Shown in pieces: positions 45,209-55,700 of a stretch of DNA of 64,000 nt; within the stretch, counting starts at the first letter, position 1, and each line of letters starts with the position of its first letter. Both the position numbers and the translations under genes were made by a program. The notes beneath the pieces were generated by a model. That model made no database searches, was not told where the DNA came from, and worked only from the letters and a program-made list of their open reading frames with translations. This stretch comes from Promineifilum sp. Its GTDB lineage: Bacteria > Chloroflexota > Anaerolineae > Promineifilales > Promineifilaceae. The stretch covers positions 124,001-188,000 of the forward strand of contig JACKBY010000005.1 in assembly GCA_020634335.1 (NCBI GenBank), read 5' to 3'.

Positions 45209-47674
45209 CTAGTCGTCCAGCGGCGCGCACATGTAGTTGGCGGCCATGCCGACCAGCGTGGCCGAGTCGCCGTAAGCGCCGTCGCCTTCGTAGGAGGCGA
45301 TCTCGATGACGATCTCGTCCGTGCCCGCGGGCACGTTGGCCAGGTCGAACGTCAGCAGGTTCAACTGGTCGCCGTGATCCGGGTTGCTGGGGCTGACGGT
45401 CTGCGTCACCCCGCCGGCCGTCACCGTGACCCACACCTGGCGGTTGTCCTTGTCGTTGTCCACCACCGCCAGTTCCACGTGGAACGTCGTCGGGCCGTTG
45501 GGCGGGGCGATGGGCACGACGATCTCGCGGATGGGCGTCCAGCCGCTGGCCGTGTCCCAGTAGACCTCGCCTTCCGCGGCGTCGTAGGTGTCCCAGACGT
45601 TGACGTAGGTTTGGGCCTCATCCTCATAGGTCGGGTAGAGGACAAAGGCCCGCGGCAAGTGGCCCTTCGCGCCGCTCTTCTGCAGGAACCAGCGGCCCTT
45701 GACGTACTTGGCCGGGTCGATGTAGTCGCCGTACCAGAAGTTGCCGCCCGCGTGATCGATGGCGCTGGTGACGCCGTCCACCTGCACGAAGTTGTTCTTG
45801 CCGGGCAGGATGAAGCGCACGTAGTTGGCCTTGCCGGAGTCTTTGCCGACCAGTTGGCCGTAGAGCGTGTCGACGTTCATCCAGTTGGGCACGTTGAGCT
45901 TGACCTGCGTCTTGTGCTTCTTGGTGCTGCCCATGCCGGTGCCGAGGATGTCGGTATAGAGATTCGAGGCCTCTTCCACCGGGCAGATGTTGTTCGACGG
46001 CGGGGTGTAGACGTTGGTGAACGTGCACACCCACTCGTCGCCGTCCTCGACCGGGATGTTCGACGGGTCAACCGGCTGGACCGGCGTGAGCGGCCCGCCC
46101 TGGTTGACGCACGTCGCGTCGTCCAGCGACCAGCCGGGCGGCAGGTTGACTTCCGCGACGCTGTAGATGCCCGCCGGCAGGGGGTCGGATGTCTTCGATT
46201 CGCCGCTGTAGAGCAGGAAGTTGTCGTCGCTCCAGCTGGGGTCGAACTCGAACTGCTCGCCCACGTCGCCGGCCTGCTTCACCACCTCGATCGTGCCCGC
46301 TTCCAGGGAGCATTGAATCGCGCCCTGTTGCGAGGTGTAGCCCTCGGGGCAATCCAGCGGCGCGGTCATGCCGGGGTCGGGGGCATAGGTGCCGGCCGGG
46401 GCGACCTTGCAACTGGCCTGCCCTTCCTCGTCCTGGTATTTGCCCGGCGAGCACTCGGTCTGCGTGATCGCGCCGTCGGTGGCGACGAAGTGGCCGGCGT
46501 CGGCGGGGGCGCAGGCCGTGCCGTCGTCGTAGGTGCCGGCCAGGCAGAAGGTGTTGGTGAAGGTGCAGCTGATCGAATCGCCGGCTGCCAGGGTGACGGT
46601 CACGTCGTCGCCGCCGGTCTCGCCGCCGGGGGAGCACGACGCCGCGACCACCCAGCCGCCGACGGTGGTCTCGCTGATGGTGTAGTCGTCGGGATCCAGG
46701 TCGCTGAAGGTCTGGTCGCCACCGGCCGCGGGCAGGGTGAAGTTGCCGATGGTGGGCGAGCCGTTGAAGGCCCAGTCCGCGCCGGGCGTCGTGCCGACGA
46801 TGACCTTGACGATCTCGATGGCGCCGGTTTGGCTGGCCGAAGAGCAGATGGGGTTGCCGATCGACACGTCAGCCAGGGCCGAGAAGGCATTGACGGCCAT
46901 GATGTCGTTGTTGTTGATGCCTGAGCCGGTCGAAAGCCCGTATTCCTCGAACATGTTGACGTCGGTTGTCAGAAAGAAATTACCGGTGTAGACGATGATC
47001 GGCTTGTTGCTGTCGGCAACGCCGGCTGTTTCGTGGACGGCAATCACGTTGGTAGCCGTTACGGCGCTGCCGGTAAAATACGCGCCGGCGCCACCGGCCA
47101 TCTCCAGTTGATCGGAGGGGTCCAAAGCCCCATCGCACGTGATCGGATTCACCACCTGCTGGACCACAAAGCCATAGGTATCCGTGTCATTGGTCACGGA
47201 AAAATCGAGCAGACTGCAGACGGGATCGAAAAGGCTATCGTCACAACCGGCGATGACCTGCCCGTTGTTGTTGTTGACCCAGTTGGTCAACTCAGTCAAT
47301 TCTGTTGACGTGTAGTCGGGATCGTACTCGTAGCCCGAGAACCAGATATTGCACGAATTGTCGAGAATCGTCTGCTCCGTAAAGTTGTTGCCCACGTCAA
47401 TGTAATTGAAATCGAAATCGCCATACGTGCCGGCCGGGCCGAAGTTGGCGGGGTTATCCAGCTTCGCCCGCAGATCGCCTGCTCCATCGCCAAGAATATT
47501 GTAGTAGTAGTCGCCCTGGTGGCTACAGACATTGATGACCGTTGTGGCTGCCTGGGCCTGCTCCGCCGGGTATAGAGCCAGCAGCAGCACGACAAACACC
47601 GCGGCCAGCCCGCCGCTGAAGGCCAGGATGCCTTTCTTTTTTGTTCTCTTTGATGTCAGGTTCTTCGCATACAT
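45209..47674 (-). CDS. exported multidomain protein with prealbumin-like repeats, Cys-rich GCC2/GCC3-like segment and a shared C-terminal domain
   Basis: An 821-residue exported protein. Signal peptide about 14-42 (AVFVVLLLALYPAEQAQA). The N-terminal ~220-residue region (VINVCSHQGDYYYNIL, IWFSGYEYDPDYTSTEL, VIAGCDDSLFDPVCSLL) resembles GATase-like surface domains. A prealbumin-like repeat (TIGNFTLPAAGGDQTF, TVTLAAGDSISCTFTN) precedes a Cys-rich stretch (CLAGTYDDGTACAPADAGHF, CSPGKYQDEEGQASC) like the eukaryotic GCC2/GCC3 ephrin-receptor repeat. Another beta module and then the ~230-residue C-terminal domain LYTDILGTG...YMCAPLDD follow. ATG 47674 has AAAGGAAG 6 nt upstream; the longer frame to 47884 is rejected. 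Confidence 0.83.
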   Translation of the reverse strand: MYAKNLTSKRTKKKGILAFSGGLAAVFVVLLLALYPAEQAQAATTVINVCSHQGDYYYNILGDGAGDLRAKLDNPANFGPAGTYGDFDFNYIDVGNNFTEQTILDNSCNIWFSGYEYDPDYTSTELTELTNWVNNNNGQVIAGCDDSLFDPVCSLLDFSVTNDTDTYGFVVQQVVNPITCDGALDPSDQLEMAGGAGAYFTGSAVTATNVIAVHETAGVADSNKPIIVYTGNFFLTTDVNMFEEYGLSTGSGINNNDIMAVNAFSALADVSIGNPICSSASQTGAIEIVKVIVGTTPGADWAFNGSPTIGNFTLPAAGGDQTFSDLDPDDYTISETTVGGWVVAASCSPGGETGGDDVTVTLAAGDSISCTFTNTFCLAGTYDDGTACAPADAGHFVATDGAITQTECSPGKYQDEEGQASCKVAPAGTYAPDPGMTAPLDCPEGYTSQQGAIQCSLEAGTIEVVKQAGDVGEQFEFDPSWSDDNFLLYSGESKTSDPLPAGIYSVAEVNLPPGWSLDDATCVNQGGPLTPVQPVDPSNIPVEDGDEWVCTFTNVYTPPSNNICPVEEASNLYTDILGTGMGSTKKHKTQVKLNVPNWMNVDTLYGQLVGKDSGKANYVRFILPGKNNFVQVDGVTSAIDHAGGNFWYGDYIDPAKYVKGRWFLQKSGAKGHLPRAFVLYPTYEDEAQTYVNVWDTYDAAEGEVYWDTASGWTPIREIVVPIAPPNGPTTFHVELAVVDNDKDNRQVWVTVTAGGVTQTVSPSNPDHGDQLNLLTFDLANVPAGTDEIVIEIASYEGDGAYGDSATLVGMAANYMCAPLDD

Positions 47675-48326
47675 GTGAGCTTCCTTTCGTAAATCCATCA
47701 GTGATCTCCTGAGTCTGGTACCAAGAATGTTAATAGTGACGTAATCCTCGTCTACACGCTTTCCCCCTTGATAGAGAAACCTATCGGCATTCGACACGGG
47801 GAGAAAGGCCTGCTTCTCCCGGTCGGCCCCGGTCGCTTTCGTGAATGATTGAGTACCTTGATAATGCAGTATACACATCATCATTACGATTTGTATGTCA
47901 TCTAGCCGACATAGCGAAGCAAAATCGCTTATCTGGGGGTAAATTTTGGGGATAATGACGTGCTGTCCACGAAGAAACCGGTTGGGGCGAAAAAGGGGCG
48001 GTTACCAGGGCTGGATGCGGGCCAAAGGAACAGGCGGCCGGCGACAAAAAAGAGCAGGGGAGCATCCCGTCTTCTGCTCCTTCTCTGTGCCATCATACGG
48101 TGGTGAGGATGAAAGTGAATCCGTCTTTGGAGGGCGGTGGCCGTCCATCTGCATCAGCCGGCGCGGGCCGGCATGGATGATCATATTCGGGCCGCCTGTA
48201 GCTCAAGCTGTTCAGGTTGAGGTGTTGCTCGCAAGCTGGAAAGCTTGCGCTACAGTAACGGCGAGCTGGACAGTTTGTGCTTGTAGCTCAACCTGTTCGT
48301 GTTGCTCGCAAGCTGGACAGCTTGCG
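47675..48326. other. 652-bp divergent intergenic region
   Basis: Upstream of the exported-protein gene and past the end of the convergent-side aldo/keto reductase. The stretch 48197-48337 is a repeat cluster. Frames such as 47946-48327 give low-complexity or improbable proteins. No tRNA or clear regulatory site is seen. Confidence 0.5.
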
Positions 48327-48337
48327 CTATGGCAACG
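48197..48337. repeat. CGCAAGCT-family palindrome cluster
   Basis: About four alternating units (CTGTAGCTCAAGCTGTTCAG, CTCGCAAGCTGGAAAGCTTG, GAGCTGGACAGTTTGTGC, CTCGCAAGCTGGACAGCTTG). They end 10 bp before the aldo/keto reductase stop. Confidence 0.75.
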
Positions 48338-49367
48338 GCCAGCCGTCCCCGTCAAATTCATCGACGCGCTGGCCATAGATGAGGTTGCGGCGGATGTGGT
48401 CGTTCCAGAAGCTGTGGGGGTAGTCACGGGTGGGCGGCCGCAGGGCGTTGAGCGCGGTCATCTGCTCATCGGTCAGCGTGAAGTCGAGCGCGCCCAGCGT
48501 GTCGGCCAGTTGGGGCGGGCGGCGCGCGCCGAGAATGGGGATGACGTGGGGGGCGCGTTGCCGCACCCAGTTGACGGCGATCTGCGACGGCGTGCAGCCG
48601 AGTTCGGCCGCCAGACGAATGAGGACGTCGGCGGCGGCTGTCTGCTGCTCGTCGGCCCCCAGGGCGCGGGTCGGCTCGTCGGGGCCGCCGGGCCGGTTAA
48701 ACTTGCCGGTCAGCACGCCGCCGCCCAGCAGGTCAAAGGCCAGCACGCTCAGGCCCAGCGCTTGCGTCATGGGCAGCACGTCCAGCTCAACGCCGCGCTC
48801 GATGACGTTCCAGGCCGCCTGATAGGCCACAAGGGGCGGATAGCCGCGCCACTCGGCCAGCGTCTGGGCGCGGGCCACGACCCAGGCCGGCGTATCGCTG
48901 AAGCCGGCGTGGAGCACCTTGCCGGCGCGCACCAGGTCGTCGAAGCCGCGCATGACTTCCTCGACCGGCGTGGAGTAGTCCCACATATGCAGGTAGAGCA
49001 GGTCGATGTGGTCGGTGTTGAGGCGGCGCAGCGAGGCCTCGACGGTGCGCAGCATGTTTTTGCGGCTGTTGCCGCCGGCGTTGAGGTCACCGGGATCGCT
49101 GCCGGGGCGGCGCAGGGTGTACTTGGTGGCGATGACCCAGTAGTCGCGGTCGGCGGCCACGAAGTCGCCGGTGAAGGATTCGGCCGTGCCGTTGGTGTAG
49201 TTGCTGCTGGTGTCGATGAAGTTGCCGCCGGCGGCGGCGAAGGCGTCGAACATGGCCCGCGAATCTTCTTTGGACGCGCCCCAGCCCCAATCCTCGCCAA
49301 AGGTCATGGTGCCCAGACAGAGTTCAGAGACGCGGAGGCCGGAGCGGCCGAGGGTTGTGTAACGCAT
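48327..49367 (-). CDS. aldo/keto reductase
   Basis: A 346-residue NAD(P)H-dependent oxidoreductase with a TIM-barrel. Catalytic tetrad: Asp in NFIDTSSNYTNG, Tyr in the same stretch, Lys in VIATKYTL, His in LLYLHMWD. The C-terminal cofactor region reads GQRVDEFDGDGWP after VIPILGARRPPQLADTL. It is close to the yajO/tas-like group. ATG 49367 has AAAGGAG 6 nt upstream. Confidence 0.9.
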   Translation of the reverse strand: MRYTTLGRSGLRVSELCLGTMTFGEDWGWGASKEDSRAMFDAFAAAGGNFIDTSSNYTNGTAESFTGDFVAADRDYWVIATKYTLRRPGSDPGDLNAGGNSRKNMLRTVEASLRRLNTDHIDLLYLHMWDYSTPVEEVMRGFDDLVRAGKVLHAGFSDTPAWVVARAQTLAEWRGYPPLVAYQAAWNVIERGVELDVLPMTQALGLSVLAFDLLGGGVLTGKFNRPGGPDEPTRALGADEQQTAAADVLIRLAAELGCTPSQIAVNWVRQRAPHVIPILGARRPPQLADTLGALDFTLTDEQMTALNALRPPTRDYPHSFWNDHIRRNLIYGQRVDEFDGDGWPLP

Positions 49368-49471
49368 GATCAATCTCCTTTGGCAGAATTATAGCAGGCG
49401 ATGGACGGCCGGGCGACGAGCAAGGCTGGAGGCGGCCTGGTTGTGGCCGGCGATCAGTCTATCGAACGCCA

Positions 49472-49501
49472 TAGACATCGCCCCGCGCCTCATGCTATAG
49501 T
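49472..49501 (+). promoter_or_regulatory. promoter of the BTAD regulator, candidate leaderless
   Basis: TAGACA at 49472-49477, 18-bp spacer, TATAGT at 49496-49501. The regulator ATG (49511) lies 9 nt after the -10, with no ribosome binding site. Confidence 0.55.
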
Positions 49502-49510
49502 ATCGCCATC

Positions 49511-52500
49511 ATGCCGCGCCTGGCGCTATCGTTTTTGGGACAGTTCCAGGCGAGCGCTGGCGACCGAACGATCACGAACTTTGCGACCGACAAGGTTCGC
49601 GCGCTGCTCGCCTACCTGGCCGTGGAAGCCGACCGCCCTCACCGGCGGGATACGCTGGCCGCGCTTTTGTGGCCCGGTTGGGACGATAGCGGCGCGCGCT
49701 CCAATTTGCGGCTGGCCCTCCACCGGCTGCGCGAGGCCCTTGATGCAGTCGAACCCACCCTTAGCGATGAACTGTTCGGCGTCACCCGTGAGACGGTGCA
49801 GATTCACGGCCGCGCCGTGGAAGTAGACGTGGCCCGCTTCGAGGCTCTGCTGGAGATGTGCGAGCTGCATCCCCACCGCCTGCTGCACCTGTGTCCGTCG
49901 TGTCTGGAGCAACTGGGCGAGGCGGCCGCCCTCTACAGCGGCGAATTGCTGGCGGGGCTGTCCATCGGCGACGCGCCCGGCTTTGAGCAATGGGAACTGA
50001 CCCGGCGCGAGGAGTTGGGGCGGCGCGTGCTTGGCCTGCTCTATCGGCTGGCCGATGCCTTCGAGCAACTGGGCGAGTATGGCCGCGGCCTGCTCTTCGC
50101 CCATCGCCAACTGGCCCTGGACCCCTATCGCGAGGAGGCCCACCGCCAGGTCATCCGCTTCTATACGCTGCAGGGCGAGCGAGCGGCGGCGCTGGCCCAC
50201 TTCGAGCGTGTCCGGCAGCTGCTGGCCGTCGAACTGGGCGTGGAACCCGACCCGGCGACGGTCGCCCTAATCGAGCAGGTGCGAACAGGTGGGCTGGCTG
50301 GCCTGACTCGTTCGTCCGCCAACGGCCACGAGGGACGGCCGCTGTTACACCATTTCCCGGCGCAGTTTACCCCATTTCACGGCCGCGCGGCGGAGATCGC
50401 CCAACTGGTATCGCGCCTGATCGACCGTCCAGACGTTTCAACGGAGCGCCTCCACACCATTGTCGCCCCCGGCGGCATGGGCAAGACGCGGCTGGCAATC
50501 GCCGCGGCCGAGGCGCTGGCCGAACGACCGGGTTTCAGCGACGGCATCTATTTCCTGCCGTTGGCCCGCGTGGCGTCGGCCGACCTGCTGCCGTCCGCGC
50601 TGGCGACGGCGCTGAACATCAATCTGGGTGGCGCGGTCGATCCGGTCGACCAGCTGGCCGGGTTCCTGCGGCCGATGCGGGCGCTGCTGGTGGTGGATAA
50701 CTTCGAGCACCTGCTGGATGGCGTCGATACGATCCTGAGGCTGTTGGAGGAAGCACCGGGCCTGTGGTGTCTGGTCACGTCGCGCGAGGCGCTGAACGTG
50801 CGCGGCGAATCGCGTTTTGTGCTAGGTGGGCTGGACGACGCGGCGGCCGAGGCGCTATTCACCGGGGCGGCGGCCCGGGTACGGCCTGGCTATGAGCCTG
50901 GGCCGGCCGACCGCGAGGCCATTCGCGCCATTGGTCGTGACGTGGGCGGCATGCCCCTGGCGATTGAACTGGCCGCCACGTGGGTACGGCTGATGGATGT
51001 CCCGGCCATCGCCGCGCGAATACGGGCCGATATTGATTTCCTGACCACCACGTTGCGCGACCTGCCGGCACGGCAGCGCAGTATGCGGGCCGTTTTCGAT
51101 TATATGTGGGCCACGCTGTCGCCGCCGGAGCGCGAGGCGCTGGCGCGGCTGTCGGTGCTCTGCGGCCCGTTCCGGCTGGACGCGGCCGAGGCGGTCGGCG
51201 GCGCGTCGCCGGAGGTGCTGGCCGCGTTGCTCGACCAGTCGCTGCTGGCGACCCGAGGCGGCGGGCGGTTCGAGGTGCACGAATTGCTGCGCCAGTACGC
51301 CGCCGGCCATCTGGCATTCGACCCGGACCACGAGGCCGCTGCGCGGGCGCGCCACGCGGCGTACTATCTGGCTCTTCTGGCCCGCCACGGCGAGACGCTG
51401 GGGCGGCCGGGTTCCAAGGAAGCGCTGGCCGCCCTGCTGCGCAATCTCGATAATGTGCGGACGGCGTGGGAGTGGGCGGTAGTTAACGGCCGGCTCGATG
51501 ACATCTCGCCGGCGGCCGATACGCTGGAGATGTTCTTCCGCTTCAGTGGCCTGCCGGCCGAGGGCAGTGCCCTGTTTGCGGCCGCAGCGGCGGCACTGCA
51601 AGGACAGATCGAGTCAGGCCGTCTGTCGCCGGCGGTCGCCTGGCCGGTTATCTACCGGCTGTGGCGGCGCGAGGCGCTGTTGCTGGAGCTGACCGGCCTG
51701 GGGGAGGCGGCGCTGGCGCGGCTGTCCGGGGCGCGCGCCGGGTGGGCGGCGCTGGGAAATGACCGCCGGTTGGCGCGGGTGCTGATTGATATGGCCTACG
51801 TCAATATGCGTCTCTCGCGTCCCACGGTCGCCGGCCCCCTGGCCGAGGAGGCGCTGGCACGGGCGCGGGCGTTGGGCGATGATCGGCTCATCGCCGGGGG
51901 GCTGCACAACCTCGGCAATGCCGCGAACTGGTTGGGCGATACGGTCGGCGGGCGGATGTTGCTGGAAGAAAGCATCAGCCATTATCGCGCGGCGGGCGAG
52001 TGGCGCTGGCTCGCGGGAGCGTTGAGCGACATCGGGATGGCCTATTCGCTGGAGGGCGATCTGGCGAGCGCCAAGGCCGCGTTCCAGCGTAGCGTCGATC
52101 TGGCCGAAAGTATTGGCGATCAGACGGGGATCGCCCTGGCCGTGTCGAATCTGGGCGCGGTGGCCCTGGATTCCGGCGATTTGGAGGCGGCAGAAACTTT
52201 TTCCCGCCGTGGTCAGGCAATCGCCCAGGATATCGGCGATAAATTAATGCTGTCTGTCTGCCTGGGCAACCTGGGTCACGTGACCCTGACCCGAGGCGAG
52301 CGGGCGGCGGCGCTCCGTACTTATCGCGACGCGGCCGTGGTCTGCCGGGAGTCCGGCTATGGCTACATGTTGATTGAGATCGTGATGGGGCTGGCGGCGC
52401 TGGCCGCCGGCCGCGACGCCGGCGCGGCGACGCGCTGGCTGGGAGCCGTGGCGGCCTGGCGAGCGACAACCGGGTTTGGAGGAGCGACGCCGTTCGTGCA

Positions 52501-52642
52501 GCGAATGTTTGAGGAGACAGAAAACCGGCTGCGGATGGCTTTGGGGGAGGAAGCCTATGCGGCGGCCTGGGCGGCGGGCGAGGCGCTGTCGCTGGCGGCG
52601 GCGGCGGCCGAGGCAATGAGTTGGGCCCAAGGAGAGGGGTGA
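49511..52642 (+). CDS. SARP-type transcriptional regulator: BTAD, NB-ARC ATPase, TPR
   Basis: A 1043-residue regulator. Residues ~1-95 are the OmpR-like DNA-binding winged helix of SARPs (LALSFLGQFQASAGDRTITNF, LLAYLAVEADRPHRRDTLAALLWP in part, RSNLRLALHRLREAL). BTAD ~100-250 (YSGELLAGLSIGDAPGFEQW, DPYREEAHRQVIRFYTLQGE). NB-ARC ~280-600 with Walker A APGGMGKTRLA (~318) and Walker B LLVVDNFEHLL. The last ~400 residues are TPRs. This is the AfsR/MalT-like STAND layout, whose ATPase turns on with a ligand. It is convergent with an exported-protein gene whose promoter carries 11-bp direct repeats, the operator form of SARPs. Confidence 0.9.
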   Translation: MPRLALSFLGQFQASAGDRTITNFATDKVRALLAYLAVEADRPHRRDTLAALLWPGWDDSGARSNLRLALHRLREALDAVEPTLSDELFGVTRETVQIHGRAVEVDVARFEALLEMCELHPHRLLHLCPSCLEQLGEAAALYSGELLAGLSIGDAPGFEQWELTRREELGRRVLGLLYRLADAFEQLGEYGRGLLFAHRQLALDPYREEAHRQVIRFYTLQGERAAALAHFERVRQLLAVELGVEPDPATVALIEQVRTGGLAGLTRSSANGHEGRPLLHHFPAQFTPFHGRAAEIAQLVSRLIDRPDVSTERLHTIVAPGGMGKTRLAIAAAEALAERPGFSDGIYFLPLARVASADLLPSALATALNINLGGAVDPVDQLAGFLRPMRALLVVDNFEHLLDGVDTILRLLEEAPGLWCLVTSREALNVRGESRFVLGGLDDAAAEALFTGAAARVRPGYEPGPADREAIRAIGRDVGGMPLAIELAATWVRLMDVPAIAARIRADIDFLTTTLRDLPARQRSMRAVFDYMWATLSPPEREALARLSVLCGPFRLDAAEAVGGASPEVLAALLDQSLLATRGGGRFEVHELLRQYAAGHLAFDPDHEAAARARHAAYYLALLARHGETLGRPGSKEALAALLRNLDNVRTAWEWAVVNGRLDDISPAADTLEMFFRFSGLPAEGSALFAAAAAALQGQIESGRLSPAVAWPVIYRLWRREALLLELTGLGEAALARLSGARAGWAALGNDRRLARVLIDMAYVNMRLSRPTVAGPLAEEALARARALGDDRLIAGGLHNLGNAANWLGDTVGGRMLLEESISHYRAAGEWRWLAGALSDIGMAYSLEGDLASAKAAFQRSVDLAESIGDQTGIALAVSNLGAVALDSGDLEAAETFSRRGQAIAQDIGDKLMLSVCLGNLGHVTLTRGERAAALRTYRDAAVVCRESGYGYMLIEIVMGLAALAAGRDAGAATRWLGAVAAWRATTGFGGATPFVQRMFEETENRLRMALGEEAYAAAWAAGEALSLAAAAAEAMSWAQGEG

Positions 52643-52648
52643 GGGTGG

Positions 52649-52696
52649 GACCTCGGAGGTTTGCGGACAAGAGTCCGCTCGAAAACCTCCGAGGTC
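52649..52696. repeat. cruciform hairpin repeat, copy 1
   Basis: GACCTCGGAGGTTT and AAACCTCCGAGGTC enclose a second small hairpin GCGGAC/GTCCGC. It lies in the 63-bp gap between the BTAD gene and the convergent PD40 gene and may terminate both. A second copy is at 58604-58650. Confidence 0.85.
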
Positions 52697-52705
52697 TGGG
52701 CACGA

Positions 52706-55700
52706 CTATCGAATTACGACCGGTGCGAAGAGCGTGTATATCACGGTCGCGCCGTCGGCCGTGTGCACAAACGTACACGTCACGGTTTGGGCCGGGTCAA
52801 GGTTCAGCACCACGCTGCCCACGCCGGCAGTCCCGCCGGTGCAAGACGCCGTTCGCGTGAAACCGGGCACGGCCGCCTCGGAGACCCAGTAGCTGCCCGC
52901 CGTCTGGTCGTTGAAGGTCATCTCGCCCCCCGTGGCCGGCAGGGTGAACGCCCCCAGGTCGCCGCCGAACTGCCAGGGGCCGGCCGGCGGGTCGCCGTGG
53001 ACGACGGCGCGGAGGGTGATCGTGCCGGGCCGCAACGGCGTGGGGTCGGCCGGGCCGTCGGCCGCCGGGTCGTCGGTCAGCCGTGTTTCGTCCTCGCCGT
53101 CGGCGGTCATGGTGTAGATCTCGGCGTTGCCGTTGCGGGTGCTGCTGAAGATGATCTGTTCGCCGCCGGCCGACCAGGCCAGCGGGTAGTTCACCCCCGG
53201 CGCGTCGGTCAGGATGATCGGCTCGGCCGTCGAGATGCGGCCCTGATCATCCAACAGGAACGCGCACACGAAAATCGATAATATACTGCCGTCAGGTTGG
53301 CAACTGTAGGCTACCACCGGCGTCTGGCTGCGGCGGGCGGCCACGGGGGCATAGTCGACGGCCGGGTTGTTGGTCAGGCGGCGCGATTGGCCGCCGACAC
53401 TCAGGTCGAGACTGTAGAGTTCGGGGTTGCCGTCACGGTCGCTGGTGTAGACGAGACGCGGCTGCGGGCCGGGAACCCAGGTCGGGTCGCCGTCGTTGGC
53501 CGGGTTGTTGGTCACCCGCACCGGCGCGCGCGAGGCGAGGGGCATGGTGTAGACCTCGTTGTTGCCCGTCTCGTCGCTCTCGTAGGCGATTTGCGTGCCG
53601 TCGGGCGAGATGGCCGGGCGGCGCTGGATGGTCGGCGCATTGGTGAGACGAGTGGGGAACTCGCCGTCGTAGTCCATCAGGTACAGTTCCGGGTTCCCGT
53701 CGCGCGTGCTGGTGAAAACGATGAACGTGCCGTCCGGCGACAGGGTGGGGTCGGTGTCGTCGCCGGGCGAGTTGGTCAGTTGGATGGGTTGGCCGTCGCG
53801 CGTCGTCGGGTCGAGCAGGTAGATATCGTAGTCGCCGTCGCGATTGCTGCTATAGACCAGGGTGCCGGGGGCGGGGTTGTTCTTGGTGGCCCGGAAGGTG
53901 CAGGTGATCGTTTCGTTCGGCTCGAGAACGACGGTGACGCTGCGCTTGCCGCTCTCGCCACTATCACAATTGACCGACTGCCCAAAGCCGTCCACGTTCG
54001 ATTGGTTAATGGTGTAGCTGCCCGCCGGGCGGTTGGCAAAGGTCTTCTCGCCGCCCTCCTTGGGGATGAGGAAGGTTCCCAGGTCGCCGGTGAACGACCA
54101 CGGCGCGGGGCCGGCGGTGTTGTTGGGCTTCACTTGCTGGACGATCTTGATCGTGCCGAATTGGGCGGTGTTGGTGAAGGTGCAGGTTTTTTGCTGGCCG
54201 GGGTTGAGCGTGACGGTGACGCTGGCGCCGCCGGACTCGCCGCCGGGCAGGCAGGCAACTTGTGATGTGTAGCCGGGCTGAGTCGTCTCCTGAATCGTAT
54301 AGGTTCCGGCGGCCAGGTTGGTGAGCGACCGGCTGCCGCCCGCGGCCGGCAAGGAGAAATTCGGCTGCGACGAAACGCTGAACTGCCAGGGAGTGGCCGG
54401 CGCGGGGCCGACCAGGCTCTTGGTAATGGTCAGTCCGGTGCCCTGGGCGGTGCTGGTGAACGTGCAGGAGACGTGACGGCCTGTCATGATTTGCAGCGTC
54501 AGGCTTGCCCCGCCGGTCACGCCGTTATCGCAACTGAATGACGGTGTATAGCCGCCCTGGGCGGTTTGGGCGACGGAGTAGCTGCCGGGGGGCTGGTTGT
54601 GGAACATGAGGCTGCCGCCCGCCGCCGGGAGGGTGAAGTTGCCCAGCGCGTCGCTCGTGAACTGCCAATCGGCGGCCGGAGCCGGGCCGTTGACGGCCAT
54701 CTTGACCGTCAGCGCGCCGACGTTCTTCGGCCGCCACTCGGCCGCGCCGTCCCAGCCCGGATTGAAGGTGATCTGCTCCGGCGTGCCGCTGCCGTCGGCG
54801 TTCATCACAAAGATATCGACCTGACTTCCGACGACTCTGGTGTAGGCGATCTGGCTGCCGTCGGGCGACCAGGCCGGTTGGATCTCACTCTCCGGGGTAA
54901 ACGTCAACTGTTTCTTGACCCCCGCCCGGTCCACTATCCAGAGATCGGAGTTGGTGTTTATAGCCGGCCGGCTGCTGTAGACAATCCGGCGATCATCCGG
55001 CGACCAGGCCGGGTTGTAATCCAGCGCCGAATCCTTGGTCAGATTGATCGGGGCGATGGTTGCGCCGGTCAAACCCAAATAGATGTCGCTCTGTCCATTC
55101 ACATAGCGGCTCAGGGCCACTTCGTCGCCGGAGAGAGAGATGGCCGGATCGATACTTTGGCCCTGGGCGTCCACGATGGGGCGCTCACCCGTCCCGTTGG
55201 GGTTGACCATGTAAAGCCGGTCGACACCGTCTTTGTCGGATGAAAAGGCGATCTCGTCCTCGTAGGGCGACCAGCTGGGAGAGGAGATGCTCCATCCCGG
55301 GTGAGAGAGGCGAAGCGATTGTTTAAGTCCGTCAGCATTCATGACCCACAGGGCGTAATCGCCGACGAAGGCTACTTCCTTCCCGTTGGGCGACCAGGTG
55401 GGATCCTCATCCTGGCCGCGTAGCGAGGTCAGCCGCCGGCGACCGATCCCGTCGGAGAACATGCGATAAATGGAGAGGCGGCCGTCCGTGTTGGATGAAA
55501 AGACCAGCTCGCCCGTCGCGGAGTAGTCGTAATAGTTTTCGAAGTCACACTCTAGCGCCTCGCCCGCCGCCAAGGTGATTTCGCATGGCGGCGGCGCGGA
55601 GTAGCCTTGCTTGGCCGTCTGGGTGATGGTGTAATCGCCGGGGGGCAAGCTGGTGAACGTGCGCGTTCCGCCGTTGGCGGCTATGGTGAAGTTGCCGATT

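Noticed and set aside
45065..46924. 619-codon frame opposite the exported Cys-rich protein
   Set aside because: Shadow; Val/Gly/Arg-rich with no start signal.
47946..49394. 482-codon frame opposite the aldo/keto reductase
   Set aside because: Shadow; the minus strand carries the catalytic tetrad and a ribosome binding site.
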